Below, one piece after another: positions 26,251 through 38,149 of a DNA stretch of 64,000 nucleotides. Position numbers and translations under genes: made by a program. This DNA comes from Amaranthus tricolor. Lineage: Eukaryota; Streptophyta; Magnoliopsida; Caryophyllales; Amaranthaceae. The stretch covers positions 15,185,904-15,249,903 of the forward strand of contig NC_080051.1 of the NCBI RefSeq assembly GCF_026212465.1. Direction: 5' to 3'. How positions within the stretch are numbered: position 1 is the stretch's first letter; each line of letters opens with the position of its first letter. The notes under the pieces are model-generated. The model saw nothing but the letters and a program-made list of their open reading frames with translations. It was not told the DNA's origin and made no database searches.

Positions 26251-27173
26251 TTTTATATAGATCAGTTTTTTAAAAAAATTGTCAACTTTAAAAAATTACT
26301 ACGAACAGCATGTCTTGTATGAGGCCGTCTCACCGTGAGAGAGCTCCATACAAAATATTCATTAATAAAAAAACTTAGAAAAACAACACAACTAAAAGCT
26401 AAATCGCCATTTTTTGAAACACAAAAACTTGGACGAATCCGTCGCAAGTTAAGACGAAGTGTGGGCCGGCCCATTTCAAGCCCTTGTAACAACATTTTAA
26501 TAAAATTTAGGGCTTTTATCTATTTTGACCTTATGATACCCTTATGGTCAAATTTGATAACTTTAAAGTCAAAATTGATATCTTTTAAAATCAAAATTGA
26601 AAAATGCTTAGAAAATAAAAAAAATGCCCAGGTTTTTATACGCGCGATTTGGGTCAGCCAAATTGACAATCTCATTATAAGGTTGTCTTGTCCAAGACCA
26701 ATTATTTTTAAAATTATTTGGACCGGCCCAATTAAAATCTCTCACGATAGACGGCCAAGAGAGAAAAGACACGGCCTAAGCTGATTAATTCCTCCTTTCC
26801 TCACTCCTCACTCTCCTTTTTTTCCTCCGCCTCCACTGTTGCTCTGCTCTAGCCTCTTTGTTCGTTTCCTCCTCCTCTTCACTCTTCTACTTTCGGCACA
26901 GCCTCAAGGCTTTGCTCTAGCCTCCTCCGCTTCCTCCTCTACTCTTCACTCTTCGGTTGGGACTGTACAAGGTATTAAATTATTTATTTTCTTAATTTTT
27001 TAGGATTAAATTTGCCTTAAGTTTTAATATTTTTTAGTGAAATTAGGTTGAAATTCATGAGTTTGAGTTTATTTGGTGGGTGATTTTTTTTTTTTTTAAA
27101 TTATGCGCCCCAAATTATGAGTTTATTTGGTTGAATTAGGTTGAAATTCTGTTCGAGTTTTTGAATTAGGTTG
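26170..27173 (+). repeat. Inverted segmental duplication, copy 1 (RPAC2 promoter, leader, intron start)
   Basis: Homologous, in inverted orientation, to the promoter/leader side of mS34. The clearest block is 26690-27173 against 37862-37359, including CCCAATTAAAATCTCTCACG, the pyrimidine-rich leader, CGGTTGGGACTGTACAAG at the splice donor and the first 200 bp of the intron. A second block, about 26160-26380, matches the complement of about 42700-42870; the two are separated in copy 2 by the PMD transposon. About 280 bp (26410-26690) are absent from copy 2. Confidence 0.85.
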
Positions 27174-27317
27174 AAATTCATGGTTCTGATAAATGTAATT
27201 TTTATTTCTGTTTAAATTGTTGATAGCACATGATTTAATTCAGTTGTGTCGAATACCTCAAGAAAACTTTAAGGGAAAATGGTAATTTTTATTTTTGATT
27301 TTTTTTAAATTTTGTAG
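26790..27317 (+). promoter_or_regulatory. RPAC2 5' leader exon and 5'-UTR intron
   Basis: A CT-rich leader (about 26790-26971) ends in TGTACAAG|GTATT at 26971/26972. An acceptor TTTTGTAG at 27310-27317 lies 12 bp before the RPAC2 start codon. This predicts a leader intron of about 346 bp. The leader exon and most of this intron are the part shared with mS34. The transcription start is inferred; no clear TATA box was identified. Confidence 0.65.
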
Positions 27318-27329
27318 GGTAAATTAAAA

Positions 27330-30300
27330 ATGGAGCATGGGTCATTCCAAAATCCAAGTTCATCAACTTTCTCTATTACAGAGGAAGATCACACTCTTGC
27401 TAATTCCCTCAGAGTGGTCCTCAACCAAGAGTTTGTCCTTCTTTGTTTTTTTTTTTTTTTTGCAATTTTATTGTTTGTAATTTCAGTTAGTTTCAGTATA
27501 ATATATAGTGTTCTTATCTTTATAATTAACTCAATTAACTAATAGGCACTTAAGCTTATATCATGACAATTAATACAAGAAAATTATTTGCTGATAAAAT
27601 TTTGATTTATGATAGGAGTATGGGGTGTCCTACATAATAAGTAAACAAGAGTCGATTAGTGGGTTGGATTGCTGTTATTATGCAGAGTTATATCCCCAAG
27701 AAGAGGTGGCCATGAGCTTATTCCCTGCCAGTTTGAGCTCAGGTTCAACCGTCTTTGAACCATTCTAGTGTTGGGCCAATTCGAGGGCTAGTTTCAATTA
27801 GAGTTGTTCACGGTCGGCTTGTACCGAGTAGTGCCTAAAAAATCTACCGTGGGTTCAAACATTCAAAAGTCCGCCTGCATTTGCGGACTTATTTTTTTGT
27901 CGCTACCCGCCCATTTTCTTAACATGCGGACGCGCGGGTAGGCGAGTATTTCTTATATAAAAATGAAAAATACAATACAAATTATAAGGTTAAGTTTTAA
28001 TAACAATTAAAATACAATACATTGTCTAAAAGTCGGCTGCTTGTTTGATACTGCTTTGAGAGATTGAATTAGAAACTTTGAAAGTCTAAATGTAGTCTAA
28101 AAGACTAAAACCCTAGCAATATTAAACTACGTTGGGTATGGGTAGTACTAGTTATTGGGCTGACCGGTTATGTGGATTGTAGACAGTAGATTTCTAAATG
28201 AGTAGATTACCCCCTCGGGCGAGTATTTAACCATCCAAATTTTAAATTTGAAAAACGTTGTCCAAGCTCGCCCGTTTTTCGAGCCGAGTGGGTCAAGCTT
28301 GGTGGGTAGCGCCCATGAACAACTCTAGTTTCTATGTAGGTCGTTTTGTATTCGATGTATGGGTCTGTTTCCATACATTTCCCTTCAAATAATTGACCTA
28401 AACAAGCAACTACCTAGTTGCAGTAGTGGCGAGGAGAACCAATCTTCAAACTCCTCTGAACAGAATTGGTTTTAGAACCGGGCTATATTCATTTCGAAAT
28501 GGTTCTTAGTGATTTTGGGCTTGGTTGTTTGTACACAGACCGGTTTAGGGTTGGATTGCATTTTCGGCACCTCTATCCCCAAGTTTCAAACAAAGGCAAA
28601 GCAAAATTTGATAAATTCATTGAAGGCCCTGTGCAATTTTAATAATTATGATATCTTTCTAAGAATTTTATATCTTTAAAAACTTAACATATACTACGTA
28701 ATTTAATATTAAGACCCCTAATTTTTCAAACCCTATGCGGTCGAACATTTTGAATATGCTCATAACTCTTGTTTCAAATATTGTTTCCTGCTATTGTTGT
28801 AACATTGGTACAAAATACACAAGTTGTTACAACCAAAAAAATTGTCCTGCAATTAATGCCTTTCTTGAAAGTCTGCTGTTATAGATAAGGTTATTGTTTA
28901 TTTGGGTAATGATGTTGTGCTATTATGTTACAGTCCACGGGTATCATTTTGTGGGTACAGCATTCCTCATCCTTCGGAAGCGCGGGTTAATATCAGGGTG
29001 CAAACAACAGGTACTTATAGAATTGTTTTTTGTTGGTTTTTCCAGTTGCTTGAAAGTGTTATTTGGCCTAGTTTAGAATTGAGCTTTATTAATTTTCGTG
29101 ATTTAATGAGGATGAATGAAGTTAATTTTGTCCTCTATCACTTTGATAGAGTTAATCTTCATTAGTAGACATATAAAAAAGTTAACATTAGTTGACTATT
29201 TTACGTATTGTTATATAATTAAATGGAAAAATTATCCTGAATAATTCCCACCTATTGTCCATCTGATGTAAATAATCCCAACAATTGATTATTTCTAAAT
29301 AATTCAATCTTTATATTTTTTGCTGCCAGCACCCCTTATCATATTTTAACCGACTATTATAGATACCTACAACCAAAGAGGAGTTAGGTTAGACCAATGA
29401 AAAAGCATTAGGAGAAAGAAACGAGTCTAACGGCTAGTAAGTACCTAAAGTGGTCAATGAAACGTTAAAAGGGATGCTGTCTGGTAAAAAATATACAAAT
29501 TTTGGATTATTTAAAAATAATTAATAGTAGTAATTATTCACAGCACATGTTCAATAGTGGAGATTATTCATGACAGTCTTTCCTAATTAATAATATAATA
29601 CAACCAACATTAGTGTACTATAAGAGTTATGTCTACAAAATAAAGATGAACCTTACTCATCCAACAAAAGTTAGCTCCTATCACATGCACACACTGCAAT
29701 CAATAATAAGATTAGGCCAAATGTTGCAATCAATAACAAAGGTTAGGCCAAATGCTGCAGTCTAGTACAAAAGAGTATGACCTAATGTTATCCTAAACAT
29801 TTAGATGTAACTAATACATGTACTATTATTCTCCATGATGTTCGTTCATAAACTTGATGTATTCAATTTGTTTTTTTGTTCAAATACCATAAAAATAGTC
29901 TTTTAGGACCTCAATGAGTGTACAAGCCTAGTAAAATTGAAGAGAACTAGAATCAAACTCAATCATAAGCAATGAATTATTCTGGCGTAGCATTACTCAC
30001 GGCATTTACCATGTTAACCATTTTCGTCAGAAACGCGAAGGTGCGAGCTTTTCGTAGGCAAGCGCATATTTTCATTAAAAAGCTTTACAATCATTTTTAA
30101 AATACATTTGATATTTGATACTTAGAACAACACGACATTTATATTATTAAAGCATTGAAAATTCAAAACAATTGTCATCATCACGTAATAATATAGCACA
30201 AAATGTAAAGAAAAGGCTCAAAGAATGATGAAATAGTTAAAATAATGAAGTTAGGCTTATTGATAACCATATCACCACCATATTTTGAAGGCTTTTGAGT

Positions 30301-30888
30301 TTACCGTGATCAAATATAAGCCGCATTAACCGTAAAATCAGCCTGTGAAATCCGTTCGCGACCTTTACCATAACCATTATCGAAAACTTATTTTTGTGCT
30401 ATGTTGAATTGTTGATAACTTAAATTGTTGAAAAATACCATAATTTATTAATATCTCATGCTTTTTCTTTTTGTGTTAATTCATTTAAGGATTTGTTGGT
30501 CCTCTTTAGATGATTTCTCATTTCCGGAATCATATGAGAAGATAGTATGCATTCATATGAAACTTGAAGGTGTTGCGATCAAAACTTTAGTGTAAATGGA
30601 ATATTTGTACGTCGTATTATGAATATGCATCTAATTATTCATGTTTTGAAGAGATTGTTATAGTTCTTTATGATTGTTGTGGGCTATGATAGTTTGCGTT
30701 TATGTCTGATACACTGTGTTTTATATCTTAAATATCATGAATTGATCTCAGGTGACCCAGCTTGTGAGGTGTTGAAAGATGGTTGTCAAAATCTGAGTTA
30801 TCTGTGTAAGCATGTGAGAAAGACATTTGATAATGCAGTGGCCGAGTACAAGACCAGCAAAGCTAATGATTCCATGGATGTTAATTAA
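27330..30888 (+). CDS. RPAC2: DNA-directed RNA polymerases I and III subunit RPAC2 (AC19-like)
   Basis: This is the small alpha-like subunit shared by RNA polymerases I and III; it pairs with RPAC1 (AC40) to nucleate assembly in the nucleus. Three coding exons join in frame: 27330-27430, 28934-29010 and 30752-30888, 315 nt in all, giving 104 residues. Conserved RNA_pol_L blocks: EEDHTLANSLRVVLNQ (exon 1), CGYSIPHPSEARVNIRVQTT (exon 2), and ACEVLKDGCQNLSYL...HVRKTFDNAV (exon 3). Acceptors are TTACAG and ATCTCAG; the exon 1 donor AAGA|GTTTGT and exon 2 donor ACAG|GTACTT both keep frame. Length fits plant homologues. Introns carry MITEs at 27701-28575 and 29225-29583. The promoter is shared with mS34 by inverted duplication. 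No disabling change seen. Confidence 0.93.
27701..28575. mobile_element. hAT-type MITE in RPAC2 intron 1, TSD TCCCCAAG
   Basis: It is flanked by TCCCCAAG at 27693-27700 and 28576-28583. Ends AAGAGGTGGCC and (complement of right) TAGAGGTGCCG are inverted repeats of hAT type. Without the younger element nested in it and one 8-bp duplication it is about 338 bp. Internal sequence has GGTTCGAACC-like fragments usual for these elements. Confidence 0.78.
27799..28327. mobile_element. Younger hAT-type MITE nested in the preceding one
   Basis: The left end TAGAGTTGTTCACGGTCGG and the complement of the right end TAGAGTTGTTCATGGGCG share 12 terminal bases. Flanks are GTTTCAAT (27791-27798) and GTTTCTAT (28328-28335), 7 of 8 identical. 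The interior has CCCGC/GCGGG subterminal motifs and a 28020-28140 unique centre. Confidence 0.83.
29225..29583. mobile_element. MULE-like MITE in RPAC2 intron 2
   Basis: The first and last 55 bp are inverted copies: GGAAAAATTATCCTGAATAA on the left against GGAAAGACTGTCATGAATAA (complement of right), continuing through a CCAC.TATTG block. The 9-bp flanks TAATTAAAT (29216-29224) and TAATTAATA (29584-29592) agree at 7 positions. Long inverted ends and a 9-bp duplication point to Mutator type. No coding. Confidence 0.65.
29600..30600. other. RPAC2 intron 2 interior, non-coding
   Basis: Low-complexity and AT-rich; small direct repeats of GGCCAAATGTTGCAATCAA type at about 29690-29770. No gene or bounded element recognised. 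Confidence 0.5.
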
Positions 30889-32105
30889 GAAGAAGATACT
30901 ATTCATGTTCATCGTGTGTCGGGCAACAAAGTTTTGGATAGGATCTATATGCTCCAACTTCTTCGTTCTTATTCCTTATCTTTCTAGTTTATGATATTGA
31001 TTACCAACTTAGTTAGTAGCGTTTTTACCACTATGAAATATGCATACTTTTTTTTTTTGAGTAAAAATATGCATATGCTACTGTTTATGAAATTCGCAAT
31101 TTTATTATCTACTGATAACTTCTTCGTGGGGAAATTTTCTGATTATGCTGAAATGAAAAGAAATCAACATTAGAAGTTTGTTCTGAGATTTTTTATTAAT
31201 AATAAATTTTGTTTTATGCATATGCAATTCAATTAGTAAGTCTTTTACGATCTTATGGTGAAATCATCTTATTTAGTGTATTAAAGCGATTATTTACAAC
31301 TTTAAAGTGATTTAATTATAGAAATTAGCCAATTATATGTGTTTGTCTTACTGTGAGACGGTGTTATATATGACGAGTTGTATATCTAATACTCATGCTT
31401 GTAAGAATTATACTACACAGTCCATGAATGATCAGACATTTAGATTCCTCAGTCCTCACCTTATATTTTTCATAATACACTAAGCTTTTTGAAATAATTT
31501 TGATTGTTTTTTGTATATACTGAATTTACTGAAATATAATTATAATAAATTTAAAATCACCCGTTCACCCCACTGATTCAATTTTTAAAATGAAAAGTGT
31601 GTTCATCTAGTTATTGATGTACATCATCCATTCCTTTACACTTCCTGCATAACTTTTTTGAGGGAGAACTCGAATGAATAAGACATTCGAATCATTCACC
31701 GGAATGAATGTCCCAAACATAGTTTTGTATACACTTAAGTTTGGTTCGAGAAATTAAGCACTAATAACCATTAATGAGTTTAGTTAGGTTTTCTTGTTTG
31801 TTGACAACATGTAAGGTTAAAGATTCATAACATCCTACTTATCAGAGATAACAGTTTTAAGATGTCAATTTGAAAGAACCGGAAAAGCCATACATGACCC
31901 AGAACAAAAATTGCATCTTTCGTCAAGAGTCAAGACCTCTGATTCTACATAAGAAAATTGCATTGATAGTGAAACAGTGAACACTATCTGAAATTCTGAA
32001 GTCACAAGAAATGAAGCACCACCCATATATGGGGTCTCCCAGACTGAGACAAATTACCCGAAAATGAAAATCGTTTATGCAACCAAATGATGTATGGAGC
32101 TTCAG
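30889..32105. other. Intergenic region between convergent RPAC2 and mS34
   Basis: It holds the presumed 3' UTRs of both genes. At 31343-31362 there is one copy of the TACTGTGAGACGGTG-type motif, related to the termini of the PMD element. No other gene seen. Confidence 0.55.
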
Positions 32106-35100
32106 TTAAACTGCTTCAGCCTCAAGCTTTGGATAGTCCACTAATTTTAATGGGTTTCGAATGTATTTCCAACAGCGCTTGTGAACTCCACTAATTTTCT
32201 TTGGAGCAGGAGCAGGTTTACCTGCAAGAAATGCTCATAAATTAATCCACAATTAAAGACTTTAATGGCTCAACTTCATTCAATAAAAGTGCCCAAATTC
32301 TTGTTCAAATAATGTAGCAACACTGATCACAAAAACCAAAAGAAAATGTAGTTTGACACTGATCATACATACTCCAACAGCCTAGCATTAATATGTATTG
32401 TTGGAGTTGATGACTTGAGTGTGCAGCATGGTGTATCGTTAAGGTGTTCGGGTACTAAGAAGATGTGTATGATGAGGAGGCCCAAGGTGATGAGCATCAA
32501 GTGTTGCCTAGTCACTATGCTCGAACAAGGCAGAAAATGCGTAAGACAAGGCAGCAACAATAGCTAGGCAGTCTGTTGCACTGCTGGTGCTCGAAAAGCA
32601 GCATTCTGCTGGTTCGGGCAGTTTGTGTCTGCGAGTCTCTGTTTTCTGTGCCAGTCATCTTGCGGCTGTGACGTGGCTTGTTTAATCATTTGTAATCAAT
32701 TCTAACTATAAATAGGGTGCTGCACATAAACCTAACATGCTATTCTAATCATTCTAACCCGAAGACCGGCTACCCTTCTCTCTCTCATTCTATTGATTCT
32801 CTACTATTATTCAAAGCTAGCCACTAACGAGTATGTAGCCCAAGTTGGGTGAACCTCATTAAAGATTGTGTATGTTTATTATTGCACTTGTTTCTTATCA
32901 TCTCATTACTATTTCATTGCTAGAGTAATTTATTTGATCAAGTATCTTCCTACCATTGTTCTTGGGTATTTTATAGATAAAGTTAGTAACTTTAGGTCCT
33001 AATTTTGTTGCATTTCAATTGGTATCAGATCCTAAGCGTTTTTTGGTTGTATTTGAGAATGTAATCTTGGTAAAATATGTCTTCAATGAAGCTAGATACT
33101 GACAAGTTTAATTGAAGTGTAAACTTATGCTTATGGCAAATCAAAATAAAGGCAATATTGATTCAAAGTAGGATGCATAAAGTCATTGATGGTGTAGATA
33201 ATAGACACGAGGGGATGACAACTACTGCTAGATGGGATGAGATGGATATTTTGGCTGTACATCTTTGTCTTGTAAATGAGTAACTAATAGAAGTAGTTAA
33301 GGAGACTGTTACATATGCAACCCACAAAAGACCGGCCCTTAAATACACCTACAGTTGAAGAGGAAGGAAGGATATGAGCCTCTATAGCAACAACAAAAGG
33401 TAAAGAAGCAGGTTCTGAAGTTAGTTGCTATAATAGGAAGGTTGTTAGCATTTCAATTGAGTAGTTATATTAGTTGCTAAAAAATAGGGAGTTTGTTAGC
33501 TTTTGTTTCGAGTTGTTTTCCCTCCCCATAACTTGTATATATAAGGGCAGAGGGGGCTGGAAAGGGTAGCTTTTTAGTGAAAAATTTTAATAGAAATTCA
33601 CTTGGAGTTTGGGTGACTCGATTATCCCCAAGTTTGTACAGTTTCATAGAAAGAGTAATATAAATAATATATTCCTCCTCAGTACAAGTTTCAGTACCTA
33701 CTCTTCAGCTCCTAATGTTATACTGATAGGGAATTATTTGAAAAAAACAAATTAATCTACATGATTAAAGCTACGATTAGAATCAATACACACAGATTCA
33801 GAAACACAGAAGGAAAAGCCAAGCATCAGCTCAAAGCCTAAAGCCCCAAAGCACAAACTCTTGCACTTGATGGTTGATAGATGCCTAGAATAGATTACTC
33901 AGGGGTGATAAGCCTTGTGTCATTAATTTAAGATATTCCAGAAGCATATACATGTTAAAGGTTGAACAGGATCACCCAATCAGACAGAAGCACCATGTAT
34001 CATTATGAAGTATTGATTTGCATTAAATCCTCGATGATAAATCACTTCACACTAATGCACTCACTAGGTACTTTCCCCATGTAGCCATGCCAATAAAGAA
34101 TACAATTCCCATGACAAGCCAACTCTCTTACTAAAATACCAAGTGATAAAATTTTGTCTCATTAGTCTGGAAAAATCAATCCCACACATTGAAGCTTGGC
34201 GTCACATAATTGGTCCGAACTCTAAAATATTAATGGCCCAGAACAATTTCACAATGAATATGATGAACAAGCTAAATAATACCTTAATCTAGTACTGCCA
34301 GAAAATTCCAAATGCATGATATATTTTCTTCTGATTAAAGATCATTAGTCCTCGTAGACTCATATCTTTGATGAGATTCAACTTATAATAAGAGAAGTAC
34401 TTTGTTTCAAAAACTTAATTTCATAACGAAACTATTTCATTCAATCAAAGGTTTGCTTTGAAGCAACAAAGCTGTTGGGTTTTTCAAATGCTTCTAGAAC
34501 GTATCTAACTAATTTGAATACATATGTAAGACCTTACTGGATCATCTTAATTCAATAAACATCCCAAAATCAAGTTCAAAAACAATGTAGCAAAACTAAT
34601 CACATATACTAGTTTAAAACAACTAGATAAACTACCATGTTTCATACAAAGTAATGGTCAATGCCAGTTTAATTTCCCAATGTCAATACATCCTAAATTT
34701 AGCCATGTACTCATGGAGGATATTATCTAATTTATTTGCTTATTATTAGTAATCTTTGTGTAAAATCATCCCATTTTGCTAATTACAAAGAAATTTAATA
34801 AATGCAACAAATAATTCAGGGAAGAGGAAAAATATTCTAAAATATTCTCAACCTCAGTGCTTACTTATAATGCAGCACAAATCAAAACCCATCAACAAAT
34901 AAGAGTTTGGGTATTATACATGGCATATTGTATTCGTCTAACTAGAAAAGCTACAATAGAATCAACTCAACCGGCACATTGGACAAACTTCAACTATCTA
35001 TTTCCACTTATGGAATTCTTTTTGAAAAAAATTTTGAACATATAAAACATCAGTTTAACAAAACAAATACACTAAAAATACTCAAATTTTAACAATTCTG

Positions 35101-37318
35101 CTGAATTCAACATTTCAAATTGAATATTGCAAAGAAGAGGCAATATCCTGTAGTTAAATTACTAAAAGACTGAATATAATGTATTCCTTGCTATTCAAAA
35201 TCTTGCTTTTATCAATATCAAACAATCAATCTCCTAACCAACACACTTTCATAGTTTGATTTGAAGACCAACACAATATTTTTACATTGATGATCTTCCT
35301 AACCATCAGGATTTCTAAAGACTGGCACAAATAGTCATCAACGACCTACTCTTTGCGGTTCAAGTTTTTATACATGCTCTTCAGCCCCTAATGTTGCATT
35401 ACCAGGGAACTATTTGAAAAAGGAATAAACTAACCAAAAGATTAAAGGCACAATCAAATTGCAATGCATACATGATCAAGAAACATAGAGGGGCCACATC
35501 AACTCATCAGCTAAATATCTAAATTCCAATTGCACAAATTGAATTGGGCTACATAACCAGACTGAAGCACTGTGTACCATTTATTAAGAATCAATTATCA
35601 TAACCTTGCATAACAAAGATCACTTGCAAATTTATGCACTAGCTAGGTACATCCCCAATGCTATAATAACATAATAATTTCCATCATAAACAATCTCTTT
35701 TACTGGAAAATCAAGTGACGGACTTTCACCTCATTGGTGTTGTCTGAGAAAAAAGCCTACATGGAGCTTCAAGACATCACATAATATGTCAAAACTCTTG
35801 GATATCAAAATATATTGAGCTAACAGAGTAACAGGTGACACCAACATACAAGATTTGCATAATTGCCTTAATAACTAAAGAAGTATAGCTGTACAAGTAC
35901 AAAGAGATACAGAAGCCACAGATTGAAGTGAATCTGGGTTTTGTCCAATGAATTCTAGGATACTAAAAACAAGTCCCCAATTCTTTTCACATATAAGCTA
36001 ACCAAATTTTTAATCAAGTCTGTTAACAACTTCTAAATGCCAAACAAGTGTCTTCCTACAAAAAGATTCAACTTATAATCGGAAAACACAGCTCAAAGTC
36101 AGGATATTGTAGAGCATAAAGTTCAGCGTCCTATCCCAATACAAAGCAAGATGTGAATAATTTCATTCATCATAAAGCTGAGAGAATTTTCTTAATAGCA
36201 AAGCTTCATTGAACTATTATTTACTCGATTAACCAGCTTAGTGTATTCCATAACCTCCTATGTACGAACTATACTTGGTAAGATAAAAAGAATTCAAACA
36301 CCAAATATTTTTGCAAAACTTCAGAATCTTAGTCCAATAACAGCTACATCTGCTAATAAAGGAACTAAAATCTAGAATTACCAAATATAAACCAAAGTAT
36401 GGTTTGGGGGATCAATTTTTGCACAATTCTTCGTTTATAATTAATAAGTATCATAGCCAATAGAAAAGACAAAAATACAAGAGAAAAAACACTAAATAAA
36501 ATCCCAATAAAAGTGTTTTAACCTTAGAACACAAGCATATTCATTGTTCAATAAACGAAGTTAAAACCAAGAGCAGAGCTATAAGTTGGCAAAGGTTGGC
36601 CATGGCTACCCTAAAAGAACAAATGTAAAAATATAGTATAAATGGTATTTGGACCACAAATTATATTAGCTCTCTCACTATCAACGAGAAAATAACTGTT
36701 CAAATGCACAAAACCCAAGCAGAGATAACTCAAAGAACTCCTAATATACGGTAGTAGATATGGAGTCTGATTACATTCGACATTTAAGCATTGCAAGCAC
36801 ATCAAAAAGGGAAAGTCATCACCTTCAAACAAATGAAATGAGCAACAGTTAGTTGAGAGACTAACCATCTTTATAGGCAAGTCCCCAAGCTTTCCCATGT
36901 CTACCATCCTACAAAAATGAAAACCCCAAAAATCAAATCAATGAATAAATAAAATAAAATCAACATAAAATGAGAAATGATTGCAAGTTGTTCGACGAAA
37001 TGCCGCGACGACAACAACCCTTAAAAACTACGAAAAAGGAAGAACCTTGTAGAGATTAATCTTGGTGATCTCATAAGAAACATTAGTCCAATGAGATTTA
37101 GCCAAGTGATAGCCAACACCCCAATTGGGTAAAAATTGTGCAACTTCGAAGAGATTCTTGTGTTTCTTTCGCTTTGTGTTTTTTGATGAATCAATTGTAG
37201 TTGTAGTAGTAACAGTAGTAGTAGATGGTGAAGTGGAGCTGAATTTGAAGGTTTGAAAGAGGTTACTTGGAAGCCTCCATAAGTGGTTCTTTGTTAACCC
37301 TCTTCTTGCTAGAGCCAT
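32106..37318 (-). CDS. Mitochondrial small ribosomal subunit protein mS34
   Basis: Nuclear gene for a mitoribosome small-subunit protein related to 28S ribosomal protein S34. Three coding exons on the - strand join in frame: 37318-37046, 36908-36866 and 32221-32106, 432 nt in all, 143 residues. The first 45 residues are Arg- and Ser/Thr-rich without acidic residues until the end, as in a mitochondrial presequence. Conserved blocks: LFEVAQFLPNWGVGYHLAKS and SYEITKINLYK (exon 1), DGRHGKAWGLAYKDG (exon 2 and junction), PKKISGVHKRCWKYI (exon 3). Splice sites: ACAAG|GTTCTT, TTTGTAG|GATGG, AGATG|GTTAG, TGCAG|GTAAA. The second intron is 4.6 kb and filled with repeats. Open frames at 36907-36611 and 37318-37028 are partly shadow or read into introns. 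No disabling change seen. Confidence 0.92.
32399..33350 (+). mobile_element. Ty1/copia 5' end: LTR, primer-binding site, gag start
   Basis: It lies inside the mS34 intron, antisense to it. An LTR of about 619 bp starts TGTTGGAGTTGATGACTTG at 32399 and ends near 33017. TGGTATCAGATC at 33020-33031 matches the initiator-tRNA-Met primer-binding site except for one base. gag starts at ATG about 33077 and shows CLWQIKIKAIL, RMHKVIDG and RWDEMDILAVHLCLVNE blocks with an early stop. Similarity is lost after about 33350; pol and the 3' LTR are missing. Confidence 0.75.
33400..33700 (+). repeat. LTR-like promoter region of another element
   Basis: A stretch starting near TGTTAGCATTTCAATTG (about 33438) holds a TATA box (GTATATATAAGG, about 33535) and a leader-like segment ending CAAGTTTCAG near 33692. 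It reads like an LTR, but is unrelated in sequence to the copia LTR to its left and has no visible partner or duplication. Confidence 0.4.
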
Positions 37319-37358
37319 TGGTCTACTTTGTAGAATGCCGAAATCAAAGGTTCTCTGT

Positions 37359-37862
37359 CAACCTAATTCAAAAACTCAAACAGAATTTCAACCTAATTCA
37401 ACCAAATAAACTTATAAACTCATAATTTGGGATGCATAATCTTTAAAAAACAATCACCCACCAAATAAACTCATAAAATCATGAATTTCAACCTAAGTTC
37501 ACTAAAAAAATATTAAAATTTAAGGCAAATTAAATCCTAAAAAATTAAGAAATTAAGTAATTCACATACCTTGTACAGTCCCAACCGAAGAGTGAAGAGT
37601 AGAGGAGGAGACGGAGGAGGCTAGAGCAGAGCCTAGAGCCTGTGGCGAAAGCAGAAAAGTGAAGATTGAAGAGGAGATAAGGAAACGAACGTAGAGGCTA
37701 GAGCGGAGCAGCAGTGGAGGTGGAGGAAAAAAAGGAGAGTGAGGAGTGAGGAGGAAAGGAGGAATTAATCAACTTTGGCCGTGCCTTTTCTCTCTTGGTT
37801 GTCTATCGTGAGAGATTTTAATTGGGCCGTCCAAACAATTTTTAAAAAGTGGCAATTTAGCT
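37359..37862 (-). repeat. Inverted segmental duplication, copy 2 (mS34 promoter, leader, intron start)
   Basis: This is the complement of 26690-27173. On the - strand it supplies mS34 with a CT-rich leader ending TTGGGACTGTACAAG|GTATG (donor near 37570) and the start of a 5'-UTR intron. Homology stops at about 37359, next to an acceptor-like TTGACAG and 40 bp before the mS34 start codon. The two copies differ by small indels and substitutions spread evenly, so the duplication is not recent. Confidence 0.85.
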
Positions 37863-38149
37863 TTTATTGTTTTTCAGTCCGTCTAATATGAGACCGTCTC
37901 ACAGTTAAAAATTTGAAATGAATAAGCAAAAAAATATAAAAAAGTCATTAAATAAGGAAGTTTTACTAAGCAATTATTTCCCAATGCAGAGGTTCGGCTT
38001 GTTTGCTGTTAGTAATGGCGAACAGAGAAGCTTAATCAAAAAAAGTTAAGGTCTTTATTCCCTGTTACTAACAGTGAACAAAAATTTTGACCCTTTTTTG
38101 ACCAAATTTCTTTGTTCGCTGTCACTAACAACGAACAGCTAGTTGAAGC

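Larger units (their letters stand above)
32250..35800 (-). repeat. Diverged direct duplication inside the mS34 intron
   Basis: Two unit copies in the same orientation: 32278-32340 matches 34553-34610 (AATGTAGCAA.ACT.ATCACA), and 33708-34240 matches 35381-35790 (TCTTCAGC.CCTAATGTT, GGGAA.TATTTGAAAAA, then TACTAGGTAC-like and CATTGAAGCTT-like blocks). Insertions of different length separate the matching blocks, the left one being the copia 5' end. Divergence is high, so the duplication is old. Confidence 0.65.

Noticed and set aside
36611..36907. 98-codon - strand open frame as a separate gene
   Set aside because: It overlaps mS34 exon 2 in another frame and then runs into the intron.
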